From Symsagittifera roscoffensis (taxonomy: Eukaryota; Xenacoelomorpha; Acoela; Convolutidae), in contig NC_087068.1 of NCBI RefSeq assembly GCF_963678635.1, forward strand, positions 1,552,001 through 1,616,000: a DNA stretch of 64,000 nucleotides, read 5' to 3'. The notes beneath the pieces were generated by a model, which had not been told where the DNA came from, made no database searches, and saw only the letters and a program-made list of their open reading frames with translations. This document shows, piece by piece, positions 1-11,826 of this stretch (position 1 is the first letter of the stretch; every line of letters begins with the position of its first letter). A program made the position numbers and the translations under genes.

Positions 1-189
1 TGGACGGGGAAGTGTATCATGACCATACTAAGGATCGCTTCCTGTTTACGAGCGAGGAAGTTTTTGATAACGCAGCGGATGACCTGGAAATGATAGCGGT
101 ATCGAAACGTTCCATGAGCTTTTTACCGCAGAAGGAGGCAGTCAAGACAGATTTTCAACCGTTCAGACAAGAAACAGAGAGCCATTGGT
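1..189 (+). pseudogene. Unidentified coding fragment upstream of Gypsy integrase
   Basis: An open frame starting at base 2 runs to a TAA at 187-189 and encodes about 62 residues beginning DGEVYHDHTKDRFLF. It is cut by the window edge. It lies just upstream of, and on the same strand as, integrase remnants, so it probably belongs to the same retroelement. I do not recognise its domain. It may be the region between RNase H and integrase or part of another protein of the element. Confidence 0.35.
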
Positions 190-249
190 AAAAATTTGGT
201 GCGTTAAGATGGGCTAAACAATCAGTTGAGGGTCGTGAAGACATACTTG

Positions 250-1330
250 AATGCAGGATACAGACTCTCGGACTTGCTAAGAGCGCAGAGAAATGACCGC
301 ATCACAAGCAACTTGAAAAGGTGGATCAAAATAGGGAACCAGACACAGGAGACTTGGAACAGGATAGTTACCGACTCTTGACTCATTACTGGAAGAGGAT
401 AGTTACCGACTCGACTCTTGTCGAAGAGACATGCGATCATCTGATCAATACTTGGATAGCAAGACATGGATGTCCAATGACATTCCAATCGGACCTACTA
501 TGGAGGAGAACCTACTATGGAGCTCATGAGACGACGTTCTCAAGTAGCTCAGGCTCATCCCAAAACAAACGGCTTAGTGGCAAGGCAAAATCGGACTCTG
601 GTGTCGTTATTGAGGTTGTATTGATCCCAAGATATGACTAATTGGGATAGATATCTGCCACAAGTGTTGGGAGCTCATTTTACTTCGCAGTACTCCACCA
701 CAGGAATTAGTCCGCACATGATGTTGACTGGGCATGAAAAACCGTTGCCTTTGACTTTCTTTTATCCAGAGTATGAAGGAAAGAAAACATCGCTACGAGT
801 CTATGTAAGGGATGTAATCAGATGCAAGAGCTGAACGATTTATGTAGAAGCAATACGCAACAAGCTCAGGCGAGGCAGAGGAAAAGGTGTGACAAGAAGA
901 CAGCTGGTGCAAAAGCTTACTCGGTGGGTGACTTTGTGTGGTTTTTTAGAATGTTATACCACCGAAAGGAAAAAAGAAACTCCTGAAGAATTGGAGGTAC
1001 GTTTTTTCAGACTAAATACCGGCCGAGCTACTATTGAAAATATTAAACCATACAACCCAACCACAGTGGACTGGTGTATACCTAAAGACACGAAAGAGGG
1101 CGATTACTTGAGGATGGACCCAGCTTTCGAAGTCAATGAGAAAGGCGGCAGGGAAAGAATTGATGGAAATGAGGCGCTGGAAAAGAAACACGTCCGCCGC
1201 TGGACCTGGATTCTAATAAAATAATTGAGGCGGATGAGAACACCCTACCCTATGTGAAAAAAGACTGGGAAACAAAAATTGTATTGTACAACGGCAGTCG
1301 CACAAACAAGAGTTAACGAACCAGTGCGTC
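250..1330 (+). pseudogene. Gypsy/Ty3 retrotransposon integrase, broken 3' end of pol
   Basis: Pieces of a Gypsy-type integrase lie in order on the + strand but in different frames. The N-terminal linker (LLRAQRNDRITSNLKRWI) is at about 258-315. Part of the catalytic core (HLINTWIARHGCPMTFQSDL) is at about 438-500 and contains the second catalytic Asp in the QSD motif. A segment corresponding to the conserved TNGLV.RQNRT stretch is at about 560-600. The WDRYLPQVLGAHF and STTGISPHMMLTG motifs are at 643-740. The C-terminal chromatin-side region, including IENIKPYNP, extends to about 1,230. Family knowledge: integrase inserts the cDNA copy into the host genome. The HHCC finger and part of the core are missing and several frameshifts and stops occur, so this copy is dead. 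The + orientation continues into the macrodomain downstream. Confidence 0.85.
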
Positions 1331-1634
1331 TTGGAGTGGTTGAACGAAATGACATCAGATCCAAAAGAAAACAGTGTCACGATTCACGGCGTAGACCGCG
1401 AGAGCAAAAAATAAATAAAGAATGTCAAAAACGATCCTTCCTGGGCAGCCCATGAAGGGCAATTGCTCATTCCTGCGACCAACCTTCACTTAATATCCGG
1501 TATTCTATCGACGGGACGTCGATGGATATTTTTGTCCGGAGAGTTGGGGTAGGATTTACACGCACCGAAAAATTATTTTAAAAAAGAAATGAGAACTGCA
1601 AGAGAAACAGGCACCTAGAGGCAGAAACAAATGA

Positions 1635-1970
1635 ATGCCCTCAGGGAGAGTAATAGAGTCATCTTTCAACTTGCTAAATAAATATTCTATAAGCATAACA
1701 CCAGCAGATAGCGATTTTATACTTACAGTTAGCACGTTCGCGATAGCTTTCACTGCGGACATGACATTTAGAAGAGCGTTAGCAGTAGACTTTAAGAGAG
1801 AATACAACAAAATAGAAGTTTTGTGGAAGCAAATACCAGGAATAGTAGGTGTAGCAGCTTTGTCACCGGCGGCTTCGCAAACACCAGGAGAGTACTTTTG
1901 CTTCTTGGTGACGAGGCCGACGGAAAAGCAGCAGGTGGACCCTGACGACACTAAGAAACTTCCGAGTTAA
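1635..1970 (+). pseudogene. TARG1-like macrodomain at the end of the Gypsy pol region
   Basis: This 111-residue open frame has the layout of a TARG1/OARD1 (ADP-ribose glycohydrolase) macrodomain. It has FAIAFTADMTFRRALAVDF in place of the usual histidine/cysteine-containing ligand loop followed by 'GIA..FK', then a GVAAL strand (usual 'G.VAVL'), then EYFCFLVTRPTEKQQ (usual 'YYLVTK....KPTY'). The order and spacing match the first half of the family domain. The second half is absent; the stop at 1,968-1,970 is followed at once by a purine-rich tract typical of the start of a 3' LTR. Known role of the family: removal of ADP-ribose from proteins or binding of ADP-ribose derivatives. The usual Gly in the loop is replaced by Phe-Arg-Arg, so activity is doubtful. 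Assignment is by eye and moderately secure. Confidence 0.6.
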
Positions 1971-2502
1971 GAGGGGAGTGAAAGAACTCTCGCTTCCGGT
2001 GTACGACCGAAACCAATGACGACTGCATCCTCGGTAGCTGTAAGCGCTGATATATGTGATCTTTTCTGTTGCCAATATAGAAGTGTATCTATATAGGAAA
2101 AGATTTTTTTATTTGAGTATAGGTTGAGTGTAGGTCGAGTGTAGGATGTGTTTTGTTTTATTGTGTTATGTTGTTATGTTATTAAGATCTTGGGTTTGGA
2201 AGGGTTAGTGACCGCGAATGCTCAAACAATAACTTTAAGAACAAATCCAAAGTGTGGACTGTCCACTCTTAGATCAAATTCCAGGATTTTAGAATGAAAT
2301 GATTTTTAATATAGCTTAAGATCAAAATCTTCTTATCTGGCTGTTTTTAAAGCTGTTTTAATATAAAATTTGAGCAAAGTTGACAGATGTGATAGTCGTG
2401 ACCTTATTTTTAGATCCTGATTGATCAATTAAATCTTTGAATTTCAATTTCGCGAAATCAACTTATCGAATTCAATAACCGAAAAAGACAATTTCGACAA
2501 TC
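1971..2502 (+). mobile_element. Purine tract and putative 3' LTR of the first Gypsy element
   Basis: A purine run (AAGAGGGGAGTGAAAGAA, about 1,969-1,986) begins at the macrodomain stop codon and is followed by about 520 bp of AT-rich non-coding DNA before the next ATG-led frame at 2,503. Position and composition fit a polypurine tract plus LTR. I found no second copy of this LTR in the window, so its ends cannot be set. Confidence 0.4.
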
Positions 2503-3110
2503 TGATGGATTTGACCGAGGTATACATAGGGCCAGTAATAGACGAGCTTTACGTAGGCTGCCGAAAAGAGATTATGCCCAGGATAACCCTGAGACGGCCA
2601 TGTTCATTATTGCTCTGACCAACATCCTAGGGCCTGACAACCGTGAGGGCCGCCCAACGGAAATCTTGCTGATGGAGAAATCGCGAGCAACGAGTCTGTG
2701 TGTTATGCGATGGAGAATTGGAGCTCTATCGGGAAGCGACTTGGCGCACAAACTCGGTGTGGATACCACAAGGACGTACCAGCCTGAAGAGATGCCTCTC
2801 CCAGCCAGGCCTAGGCACGATCTTTGGACTAGACATCAAAATTTGCATCAGGAATTGAGTAGCAAGGCTGCCTCGTCTAGCTGACAATTCAAAGCTGCGG
2901 TGCCTGTCTGCCAGAGTAGAAGAAGAAGTGCAGACGACTGAAATGATGGAACATATGAACGAGATGAAAGACGAACTGCACCGAGTGAGACAAATCTTGG
3001 TCAGAACTGAAGAAGATAGAGATATTTGGAGGAGACTGTTTGAGGATTGCAACAAGAAACAAGGAGAGGAGATAGAACGCTTGAGGCAGGAATATAAGGA
3101 GCAATCGGAA
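2503..3110 (+). pseudogene. Broken ORF with a coiled coil, retroelement-associated
   Basis: An ATG at 2,503 opens a frame (MDLTEVYIGPVIDELYVG) that shifts near 2,600 and continues to 2,884. A third frame from about 2,890 to 3,242 is rich in Glu/Lys/Arg with leucine-type heptads (for example HMNEMKDELHRVRQILVRTE), predicting a coiled coil. The region has coding-like composition on the + strand and sits after a putative LTR, where a gag gene would be expected. I cannot match it to a known gag. No zinc knuckle, protease or reverse-transcriptase motif is visible. Confidence 0.3.
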
Positions 3111-3174
3111 CGAAAAGGATTAGCAACAATGGAACAATCATTCCTGCAGGAGTGTTTCTCGTGGGTAGTCCCCG

Positions 3175-3594
3175 GTGGAGCTTCTGACGCCTCGCGAACT
3201 AAGTCAGAAAACAGACGTGCAAGTCCCAACAGCACCCGGTAGAGTGACGATCCCGGATCCAAGTGACACCCTGGGTGATCCAGTCATCGATAAAACCACG
3301 CAGCAGCTGGTGGAAGCCGCTGGCCGACATGTGGCCAACAGGAGTGTGCCAGTTTCTGGGGTGACAGCACCCTATGGAACAATCGATGATGCCGGTACAG
3401 TAGAGTTCTCCTCAGAAGTAATGAAGAAAACAGGAGCTACTACCGTAAAAAAATTTAGCAAAAAGCTAAGATATCCCATGCTCGCATATCCCGGAGACGG
3501 ATATGCGAGCGTGCTTCAACCAATCAACTTGGAGTCCAGCGATGAACATGCAGCAACCACCTCTTGGAACGTCGCATTTGATGTTGAGCGATAG
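3175..3594 (+). pseudogene. Unidentified ORF, 139 codons, retroelement-associated
   Basis: An uninterrupted + strand frame of 139 codons overlaps the end of the coiled-coil frame in another phase. It is rich in Thr, Val and Ala and has no signal peptide, membrane segment or motif I recognise. Its orientation agrees with the neighbouring broken frames, so I read it as part of the same decayed element rather than a host gene. Confidence 0.3.
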
Positions 3595-5496
3595 ACTAAT
3601 GAGATTTTTGCAAAACTTGTGAACTTCATCGATCACTACGGTGATGGCATTCGGAGATGCCACTGTAGCCAAGCTATATCGGATGATGGAGTTGATGAAA
3701 CCAGGCAGAATCGTGGACATATTGATTCTATTAGGCTCAAACAACGTTTCCAGAAGCTCGGAACCAGAAGAAGGCCATGGGAAGCAGGGCTAGTGTGCTT
3801 GTTTACCACAGTGTGGCAAAAGTTTACCACAGTGTGAGCACGAGAACGCAGTCGTCTACAGGTAGAGTGCAAAATGAGGTGGAGTCATGAGGTGGAACAA
3901 CATAGTGCGTAACCTGGCAAGTGGCAAACTGGACGAGTGTTCGTAATAGACTTGGAGCTTGAGCTGAGGGCTCTGGGTCAGGCCAGACGTAATACACTTC
4001 GCCAGTATAAAGAGACACGGCTGGATGAACCGTCCAGGACTAGATGAGTTAGAATTGAACTATTCGACACTAGAATACTCAGAACGGAAGAAGCGAGGAA
4101 CGTGCCGGCGATTTCGACCTTTGTGCCTCCTAATCTGGAGACACGCTTAGGATCAGTCACAGCCGTGCCACAAGTGATGCAGAGGTCAAGTGAGCAAGAA
4201 AAGAGGTCAGATATTTGGATTGACTGGGTGAAGCACCAGTGAGGAGGACCATTCATTCTCAACGAAGTTTGGGACTAGTCAGTCAAACGACGGATGCGAC
4301 CTCAGGCACCACCCGATCTGAAACGACGATGAGTACAAGCAGGGAAGAGCGAAGTCCAGGTTGAAATTCCCTGATGTGGTCAATACTGATACCGTCCCCC
4401 TGGCATGTTTACAAGCAAGGTTTAATGAAGCTGAACCTTCAAGCAGTAAGATTTGCAGCTGAATCGATGAGACTGCTGAATGGCGCGAGACTGTCAGTAA
4501 TTGGACTGCAGTTGATCGTTGGAGTTGATTGGTTGACAGCAGCAGAAATCAACTTCAGCTAGACAACAGCATTACGGTTTGCGGACTTTTGCAAGATTTG
4601 AGGATGAATCAAAGTGAGCAGACTAGAGAAGAGAGACCAAGGAGAATATTGACAAGTAGAGCGCCAACGGGGCAACATGTGAGATGTTTAAACAAGTGTG
4701 AGCGCCTCCAGCTCATGTGACGGAAAGATCCTATCCGAAAAAAGTAGCCCAAGAAGGTGATTCTGAAAGATACGGTGAACTGATATTCCGAATAGATGAG
4801 ACCATCTTTGCCGCGTACGACAAAGCAGAGATGAGAAAACCAAAGATATTAGTATTGCGAGCTCGGACTTCGTGCATACCTCTAAGTCCTTGTTTTAGCC
4901 CGATGTAAAAATGTTGACGGGAACCAACCTGGACTGGATGCAATCTGCATCAGGGGCAATTGGGTTTCAACGACAAACAGAAATTAATCAAATCACAATC
5001 GTGTTCCCCGGCATTGATGATCACCTGCATAGTAGAGGTCTCCTGGGCAGACTCAGAGAGCCATCAACAGCGGCCAGCAATTAAAGACATTCTGGAGTCC
5101 ATGGGTGATATCATGGACGTGTTAAAAAAAAGGCGGGTTCCAGAAAGTAACGCCAAAGCCAGTGTTTGTGTTAATCCCAGGATATGAACACCTCCCAAAT
5201 GGACCAAAGTTTGTGTAAGCAATGATAGCGTTACTCTCTGAAGGTAAATGTGATATGATCACACCTGCCACAAACCGCGAAGTGGAGGCGAAGAATCTGA
5301 AGCCACTTCGGTCGGAATTGCCTGCAGTATGGTTGGATATCTCAAACGCTATGAGAGGATTCAAATAATATTTGCTAAACATGCTGGTGTTAGATGAAAT
5401 GTTGGGATTGGAACTATCCAATGTCAGCAGACAGGTCAAGTCGAAACCAAGAATCGACGATGATAATCAAGTGATCGTGGGAATGTCTATTGACCT
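3595..5496 (+). other. Degenerate coding-like DNA, short broken frames
   Basis: Short + strand frames (for example 4,374-4,562, 4,717-4,908 and 4,960-5,187) follow one another in changing phase. One stretch near 5,155-5,215 reads PVFVLIPGYEHPPNGPKFV across a frame that stops soon after. The region is GC-richer than the introns further on and shows no simple repeats, which fits a decayed coding segment. No domain is recognised. Confidence 0.3.
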
Positions 5497-7138
5497 GTGG
5501 TTCAGAGGAATGGAGTTCGAGGGAGAGGAGAGGCCAAGGAGGCAGAACGCCAGAGAAACGAAAGCTCACTTGGAAGCTATCGTTTTGCGAACGAGTCCGA
5601 GGCAAACAAGTGGCTGCAATTGAATCCTAGAATAACAGCATTGGACGTTTTTGAGCGGGGCCCAACGATGATCGCGAAGATCCACGCTTACCTAGTGAGA
5701 GAATTGATTTTAGCTGAAAAGGAAGGAGAAAAGTCAGCAGAGTTCATAGACAGGATGTGCCAGATAACACTCACCCGAGGCATTCTGGATGCAGAACATT
5801 AGAGGAGAAGAAGGTTTTAATTGGACGGATAGCATATTAGAAGGGTTGGGAGCAGGATTGACCGCGTCCTTTCTGGCGAAGATTCACCCGGGACTCTCTC
5901 ACTATCTAATACTAGAGTTCCTCAAGTACATCCCGAGAAGATCTATCGTAGTGATCCTGGGACTGTTCGTGACGTTTGGAGCAGAAAATTCCACAAACGG
6001 ACCAGCAGTGCTGCTCACTGAAGGAATACAAAATCTCCAACTGGATGAATTCTTGACATTATTTGCGATCACGCATAGAAATGTGGGAGGATTGATAAAT
6101 TCAACCCCTTACTCCAAACAGTTGATAAAAAATGTAAAAAAGAAGTTCGACAAGAAACGGTCCACGGACTCCTGGACTAAAATACGGGATCTGAGACACA
6201 CTCTCATCCAATACCTCCTACATCAGAATTGCTTTGGATCCGGAGAAGACAAGACGATAGAAAAATAAGAGGATGTGCGACGTTATGCGGGAGGCATGCC
6301 CCTATTTACCAATTTAGGCCTAGCTTTGATGACAGATCCCTTAGCACTGAATTGTGACGACGATATACGGTCCAGCAGTGACGTTTGCGTAGCCTACAAA
6401 AGGTCGGTGTTGCACCTTAAACTCATTTCAGCAGTGGACGGGAACATACTTAATGACCACTTCCGTGACCGAATGGGCGAAGTGGACAGAGGGCATATCG
6501 AGGTGTTCCCAAAGCTCTAGAGTTTGAGACTTATGTCAGAACAAACGGTGAAATAACTAGAACTTCTCGTCTAATAGTCGCATATCAGAAGGTTAGAAAA
6601 AACACTGAAGACTGGGGCGACTACAAAAAGCTACCAGAAGAAATACCTGAATTTCCTTTGATTCGGAGGATGTTGTTTGGAGCAGACTCCGTTGTATACA
6701 CGCCCAGGTTTAGAGCCTTCGAGACCAACGAAAGAGGGATGGCGAAATTCTCTGAATCGTTGGGCCCGTTTTTCGTAGGCAGAAATGCTGCCGTGCTGCA
6801 AAAGACGCAGTTTGCATATTTGGATGAGTCGACGAGGAAAAGGACGAGCAATGTGGCCACTCCAAAACCTGGTAGATTCGAGTAAGAATGGGTCAAGTTG
6901 AACCTGGCGCCTACTACCCTGAGATGCAGCAGACTTGCAAGAAGCCTCACTGATATTAATGAGAGTGAAACCAGAATTGGCAATAACTGGTGAGCTGCTG
7001 ACTTGGACTGCTCTAGCGCCCTTCAGCTGTGAGGAATTTTTGAATAAAACACGGAGAAAAAGAACGCCGGTCAGTTGGCAAGCCAGTCGTGCCGAAGCTT
7101 TCAGTCGAAACAACAATTGGACGAGCAAAGACATTTAG
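5497..7138 (+). pseudogene. Run of broken ORFs, retroelement-associated, function unknown
   Basis: Consecutive + strand frames (5,497-5,802; 5,789-6,268, 159 codons; 6,275-6,520; about 6,500-6,884; 6,935-7,138) probably derive from one or two longer proteins. The 159-codon frame has a hydrophobic stretch (SIVVILGLFVTFGAE) and a basic Lys-rich patch further on. The frame around 6,660-6,884 ends in a basic segment. I see no RT (YxDD), protease (DTG/DSG) or integrase motif, so these are not the pol gene. They could be gag or extra accessory ORFs of a large LTR element. Confidence 0.35.
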
Positions 7139-7467
7139 GGTCAGGAAAGAAAGAAGACCGAGATGACGAGGAGAAATAAGACTATTGACCGGAATAAACG
7201 ATGGAGCAGGATCACGAACAAGCGGGAAGAGACGTCGACAGAGCCTCATTAGGTGGTGCATCTTGGAGGAAATCTGAACAGTAGTGCAGCGCTACGGGAC
7301 ACAGTTCATGTTGAAAAAAGGTCTCAACAGACCACTGATGCGGGAAATTCTTGACCAATTGCACGAATGGGATGGGAGATTGAATTAATTGTTAACTGAT
7401 TCGGCCACTGATGAAAGTGAAGCGAACTCCGTGATCAAAACGACGCAAGAAGAAAAAAACGAAGAAG

Positions 7468-7800
7468 TTGTATACCTGTCCAGAACACAAAAATAGAACG
7501 ATGCGATCGACAATGGTGATCGACAAGATCAACGACATAAAGATGAAATTGGGCAACAAAGTGACGTTAAGAAAAACTGGGAAGACAAAAGTGGTTTCTG
7601 AACATTCAGCAAAGGCTAAAGTAAAGCGAATCGAAGATGTCATTGATATGGGGCAAGGCGATGACAGATTGCCTGGCACGTCCAGAACAATGACCAATGT
7701 AACGATGGTGCCACCCATCCTCGTGGCAGGATTAAGATCAGCCAGCTATAAGACCAAGAGGAGATACCCTAGAAATGGAAATATTCAGCCAATGTGGTGA
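7468..7800 (+). pseudogene. 110-codon ORF, identical in both repeat copies
   Basis: This basic, Lys/Arg-rich frame gives the same 110-residue product at 12,249-12,581. Identity over the whole frame points to a recent duplication. No domain recognised. It lies at the 5' end of the repeat and is followed by broken frames in the same orientation. Confidence 0.35.
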
Positions 7801-8080
7801 AAGTACCCTTCGTCATTTCAGACCATCAATTATGAATCAGGGAAAGGGAAGCGTCATAGGACAGCTAACCCCAGTGGGATACAACTGATTGACAGTATCG
7901 GACCACGTCTCAATTGACGAACCCGCCGGTGGATACCGGGAAGTGATGAAGTACAGGAACTGAGCTAGAGCACAGCAAATCGCTCCAGAAAATAAAGATG
8001 CTATGGAATGTTACCTGGAAGAAATGATACAGGGCACGACGATGAAGCAAAAGGCGTAAGGAACCCTTGTCTCCCCAGAA

Positions 8081-8584
8081 ATGCACGCGGAAACGGTGGA
8101 TCAATTGGAGAGTTTGCCGTGGAGAGCAGTAGTACTACGGCACTTTGAAGAAGAAATGCGAATTACTCCGAAGATACATGCTCTAATAGCGATACCGTAC
8201 GTCAGAACTGAGCAACTCAGATTTGCTTGCTGTGTCAACTGCTGCACAGATAAGCAGTTGACGATAATGTTCGGAAATAAAGAGTATGACTCGGAGGAAA
8301 GGAAAAGGTCGGAAGAAGAGAAGGTGCTCTTGATGATGAGTCTAAGAGAATTTATGATCTGTGAAGGAGTGGCAGTAGCGTGTACGAAACGGAGAGACGC
8401 TCTCTGTTTCGTCCGGTTCATTTTGGAACAAATGTCGGTACCAGCGCTGAATACCTGTGGAAAAATGCTGAGAGAAGGCAAAGACCTTGCTCTTAGAAGC
8501 GCAATTAAACTTTCATCAAAGCAAGCCAATGCTGGTGAATATGAAAAAACCTGTAGAACTAGAACCCCCGAACAAGATCGATGA
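8081..8584 (+). pseudogene. 167-codon ORF, mostly deleted from copy 2
   Basis: A 167-codon + strand frame begins MHAETVDQLESLPWRA. The first 39 codons are shared with copy 2 and the rest falls in the 1,241-bp segment that copy 2 lacks. It contains KQLTIMFGNKE; a close copy of this motif and its DNA occurs at about 9,236-9,265 (KQLTIMFGTNE). No known domain is seen. Confidence 0.3.
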
Positions 8585-9109
8585 ATTCCGAAGGTTCTCA
8601 AACAAGGAGCTTAGGCTCTTAAAAAAATCGATGGGGACACCGCTGAAGTCCAGTGAAGACCGTGAACCGATCAGAAAGAAGTCATACCACTGTGTGTCGG
8701 GAATTGTTGGAATGCGTATAATCCTTTCATCAAAGAGGATATACGTGATTGTTACTTCGATTACAAACAAGCTGTGTTGCTGAGATTTGGGACGTCAAGA
8801 ATATCAACGGCAAGAAGCATTGCCAGTCAGTAAGTCAAATTGGGACTTGTATTGGAAGAAAAGGTGACTGCATCTTCCATAAGAAAATCTGATACCGAGT
8901 GGAATTCGGATTGGGAATCTCAGATGAGTTACTGAGAACGAACCTGATTGTGGTGGGGGAGTTATTGAAACCCTCATGGTGCCCGAGTCTAAATGCTGAT
9001 TTGATATTACGAGGTGCTGAGAGAATTAAATGCAGATTACAATTTGTGCGACCTCAACATCATCTACAATTTGATGACAACCGCCTCTAGGAGCAACTGA
9101 GAAAACAAT

Positions 9110-9394
9110 GTGGAGTTGCCTGGCTCGGTACCAGAAGACTGGGTCAAGCCTGGTAGCTATCTTGCGAGAGTCTGTGTACTAGAAGGTCATATTTATGGAG
9201 GTCTTGACTACGTGAAGACACTTGCGAAACAGCATAAGCAGTTGACGATAATGTTCGGAACTAATGAGATGAAAGCAAAAACGAAAACAGAAATAATCGC
9301 AGATTTCCATGAAAGAACAGAAGTAAATCTAGTGACTGCACTAGGGTTCTTCAGAATGTTTGGTTCTTTAGAGTCACTATTGAATCTAGAATAA
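9110..9394 (+). pseudogene. Short ORF sharing the KQLTIMFG motif
   Basis: A 94-codon frame within the region missing from copy 2. It shares a run of about 25 bp with 8,252-8,276 encoding KQLTIMFG. That suggests an internal duplication in the ancestral element, or two related proteins side by side. Function unknown. Confidence 0.25.
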
Positions 9395-9558
9395 AAACCT
9401 GAGATGGTCACAGCCATCAGTGTAGAACTGTTTACGGGAGTGTTACAAACTGAACAGAAGCATATTGGAAAATGGAGAGAAGCAACAGAAGTGGAAAAAA
9501 ACAGGCAGAGTGAACTTATCGCAGACCGTCTGGAGCCAGATACTGTAGACTAGAGACG

Positions 9559-10452
9559 ATGGCGCCGATGTGCATAATCCGATACCCAAAACTCTTCGTA
9601 GCAGTGGATGTAAAGAGCACAAGGATGATCGTGTATCAAGCCTTCTCCCTGCCAAAAGTTGCAAGACTTGCGAGAATGTCGGAGAAATCTTACGAGTTGC
9701 TCTGTAATATTTTTGCAGCAAGAACCAAGGACGAGTTAGAACCGATACTAGGAAAGAAGTTCATGGGAAAGGCTAGTGGGAATTTCAGTGACTTTGAAAG
9801 ACACAAGCAGAGAAGATCAACAGCGACGGATTACAATAGAGCAGACGAGAATGATGAAATCCACCGAGTGATGATGGAAGAACTGCAACCGCAACTAGAA
9901 GTGTCTTGGAAACGAAATTGGAGAAGAATCATGTTAACACATAACGAGTTCCCATGCCATTGTTTGCTACAAACATGGTGGTATCCTGGGCGAAGTAATC
10001 TGGTGTTGATCTGGGACTCTGGAGAGCTGCTCTCCATGGGATTACTAGACACATCACATCCCATAACAATAGTGATAGACGGAGTTATGATGGCGACTCG
10101 ATGATTGGAAGCTCATGTTAAGGAGAATAATCGAAAGAAAGCAGCACTGAAAAAAGAACAGTTAGAGGACCTTGATTGTCTACAAGATATAGATCTTTTC
10201 GCGACAATGTGCAAAAACTTGAATACTCCGACGGAATTGAAGAAAATATGGACCAGAAGCCGAATGATGCGAAGATTCAGATTCAACATAACTACATGGT
10301 TGTTCGAGTATGCCAAAAAAAGATTTGTTGAAGCACAGCAGAGTGTACAGTACGTATCAGATGGACATAGGGTCAGAAGCTTTCAAACGAGCTTTTGTGC
10401 CAAATCGGAATGCAGTGACCACCGCAGTAAAGAGAACGTCGAAAAAGAATGA
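9559..10452 (+). pseudogene. Gag-like candidate ORF pair, copy 1
   Basis: Two abutting frames (9,559-10,104, 181 codons; 10,105-10,452) are separated by a single in-frame TGA and probably form one protein of about 290 residues. It is rich in Arg, Lys and Glu and has a charged C-terminal part. The same sequence recurs at 13,099-13,905. Its place near the 3' LTR-like segment and its charge could suit a structural protein, but there is no CCHC knuckle or other diagnostic motif. Unidentified. Confidence 0.35.
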
Positions 10453-11202
10453 TTGTGATGGGAGAGAAAAATAAGAAACCTTGAAGGAAGATATGGAGAG
10501 AAATGTGACGTTGTGCCTCCACAACAGCTTCTGCAGAATTAGGGAAACTAATGTGGACTCTCTACCTTACCTTGTTGCAAAGGTAAGAAGACCAAGAAGA
10601 CCAGAGGTGGTGGAGGATTGCCTCCAACAGCGTCAGAATGGCCACCGATGTGCTGCAAGAAACTAAAACCGAGAGCACGGAGTCTAAATCACATGAGTAA
10701 GAGATGGAGCAGTGACAAAAGCTGAATGACAAGATGCAAAAGGAGAAAAATTAATAGAATTTAGAAGTCTTAGAACTTTTAAACGATGACAACCAAAAAA
10801 AAGATTGAACGAAGTGGTAACAAAAAAGGGGAATTTAATTGTTTTTGTGGGAGAAAAACTCAAATGAGAAACCAAGCAACTAAGCTTGAAATTGAAACTG
10901 ATTGAATGAAAAAGTTTTAGTTTTTTTTTTAATTTAAATGCTGTTGCTTTTTTAAACTTGCGTAGTGATTTTTGTTAATGTTTTTAGAGACACTTACTAT
11001 TCATTTAGAGAGGCCTGAGTGAAATGTATATTAAAGTTTTCCAGCCTGCATGATTGTTTTCAATAAACTAAGATGACTGTTCACTTTGTGGTGACATGAA
11101 AGACTTGAGTAATCTCTTGAAGAAGGAGATTATTTCATTGTTCCTCTAACCATAGAGTTCCTTAATTTTATTATTCAGGACCAATAGCAACATAATTTCC
11201 GA

Positions 11203-11826
11203 AGGGAGGAAGCATAGTAGAATAACTTTAGTTGTTGGTTGGCAGGACTGGCCTGCGTACCAATACTTTTTAAACATTTAGTGGGAGAATTGTCTGTTTC
11301 AGAGAAATAACCCTCTTATTTAATAAACTTAACGAGCTGAGCGAATATCAGAAAAACGTTTTCGCTAGTCGGAATAGGAACGACAATTTTTCCGAAGGAA
11401 ACTAACAGCAGATATAGTTCTACTGTCAAAATAGAAGAGCAATCCGATTTGTATAGATGGTACAGCTACAATCGTTACGTAGTAGTTTTTGAGCCAACAT
11501 CAACAACAACACAGCTCTTCGAACTGATACAAGACTCCGGAAGGGCCTCGGGAAAGGACTGAATACAGAATTTTAACAAATTTTAGCAACTTTTAAACAG
11601 AGAGTTACAGTTTTCTCCCGAGGTCACCTCCGAACTAACAGTCTTATTTATTCCCAAAAGTCTGGAAACGTCGTCCCGATACCCTTCCTGGTTCTCGGCA
11701 TTCGTGTTGTAACGATTGCAGCGGCACAATCGTTTCAACTAAGAATGGTTTTCTGATAGTTGTTTTATATTTCAATCGCGATCTGTATCGCACATTTGCC
11801 GTTCACCGTTTTTCTCAACGAATTTT
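11203..11826 (+). mobile_element. Purine tract plus LTR-like segment, copy 1
   Basis: A polypurine run GAAGGGAGGAAG (11,203-11,214... ending at 11,212-11,214) precedes non-coding DNA with AATAAA-like signals near 11,310-11,330. The same arrangement recurs at 14,513-15,222. Two such segments bracket the second repeat unit, so the layout reads LTR - internal - LTR. The exact LTR ends are not defined, because I see no clear TG...CA pair. Confidence 0.45.

Larger units (their letters stand above)
7264..11826 (+). repeat. Long direct repeat, copy 1 (longer form)
   Basis: This segment is repeated almost base for base at 12,045-15,222. Bases 7,264-8,198 match 12,045-12,979 at a constant offset of 4,781. 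After a 1,241-bp stretch absent from copy 2 (8,199-9,439), bases from 9,440 match from 12,980 at offset 3,540. A further stretch of about 214 bp (about 10,450-10,663) is also unique to copy 1. The repeat ends near 11,826 within an LTR-like region. Confidence 0.9.
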
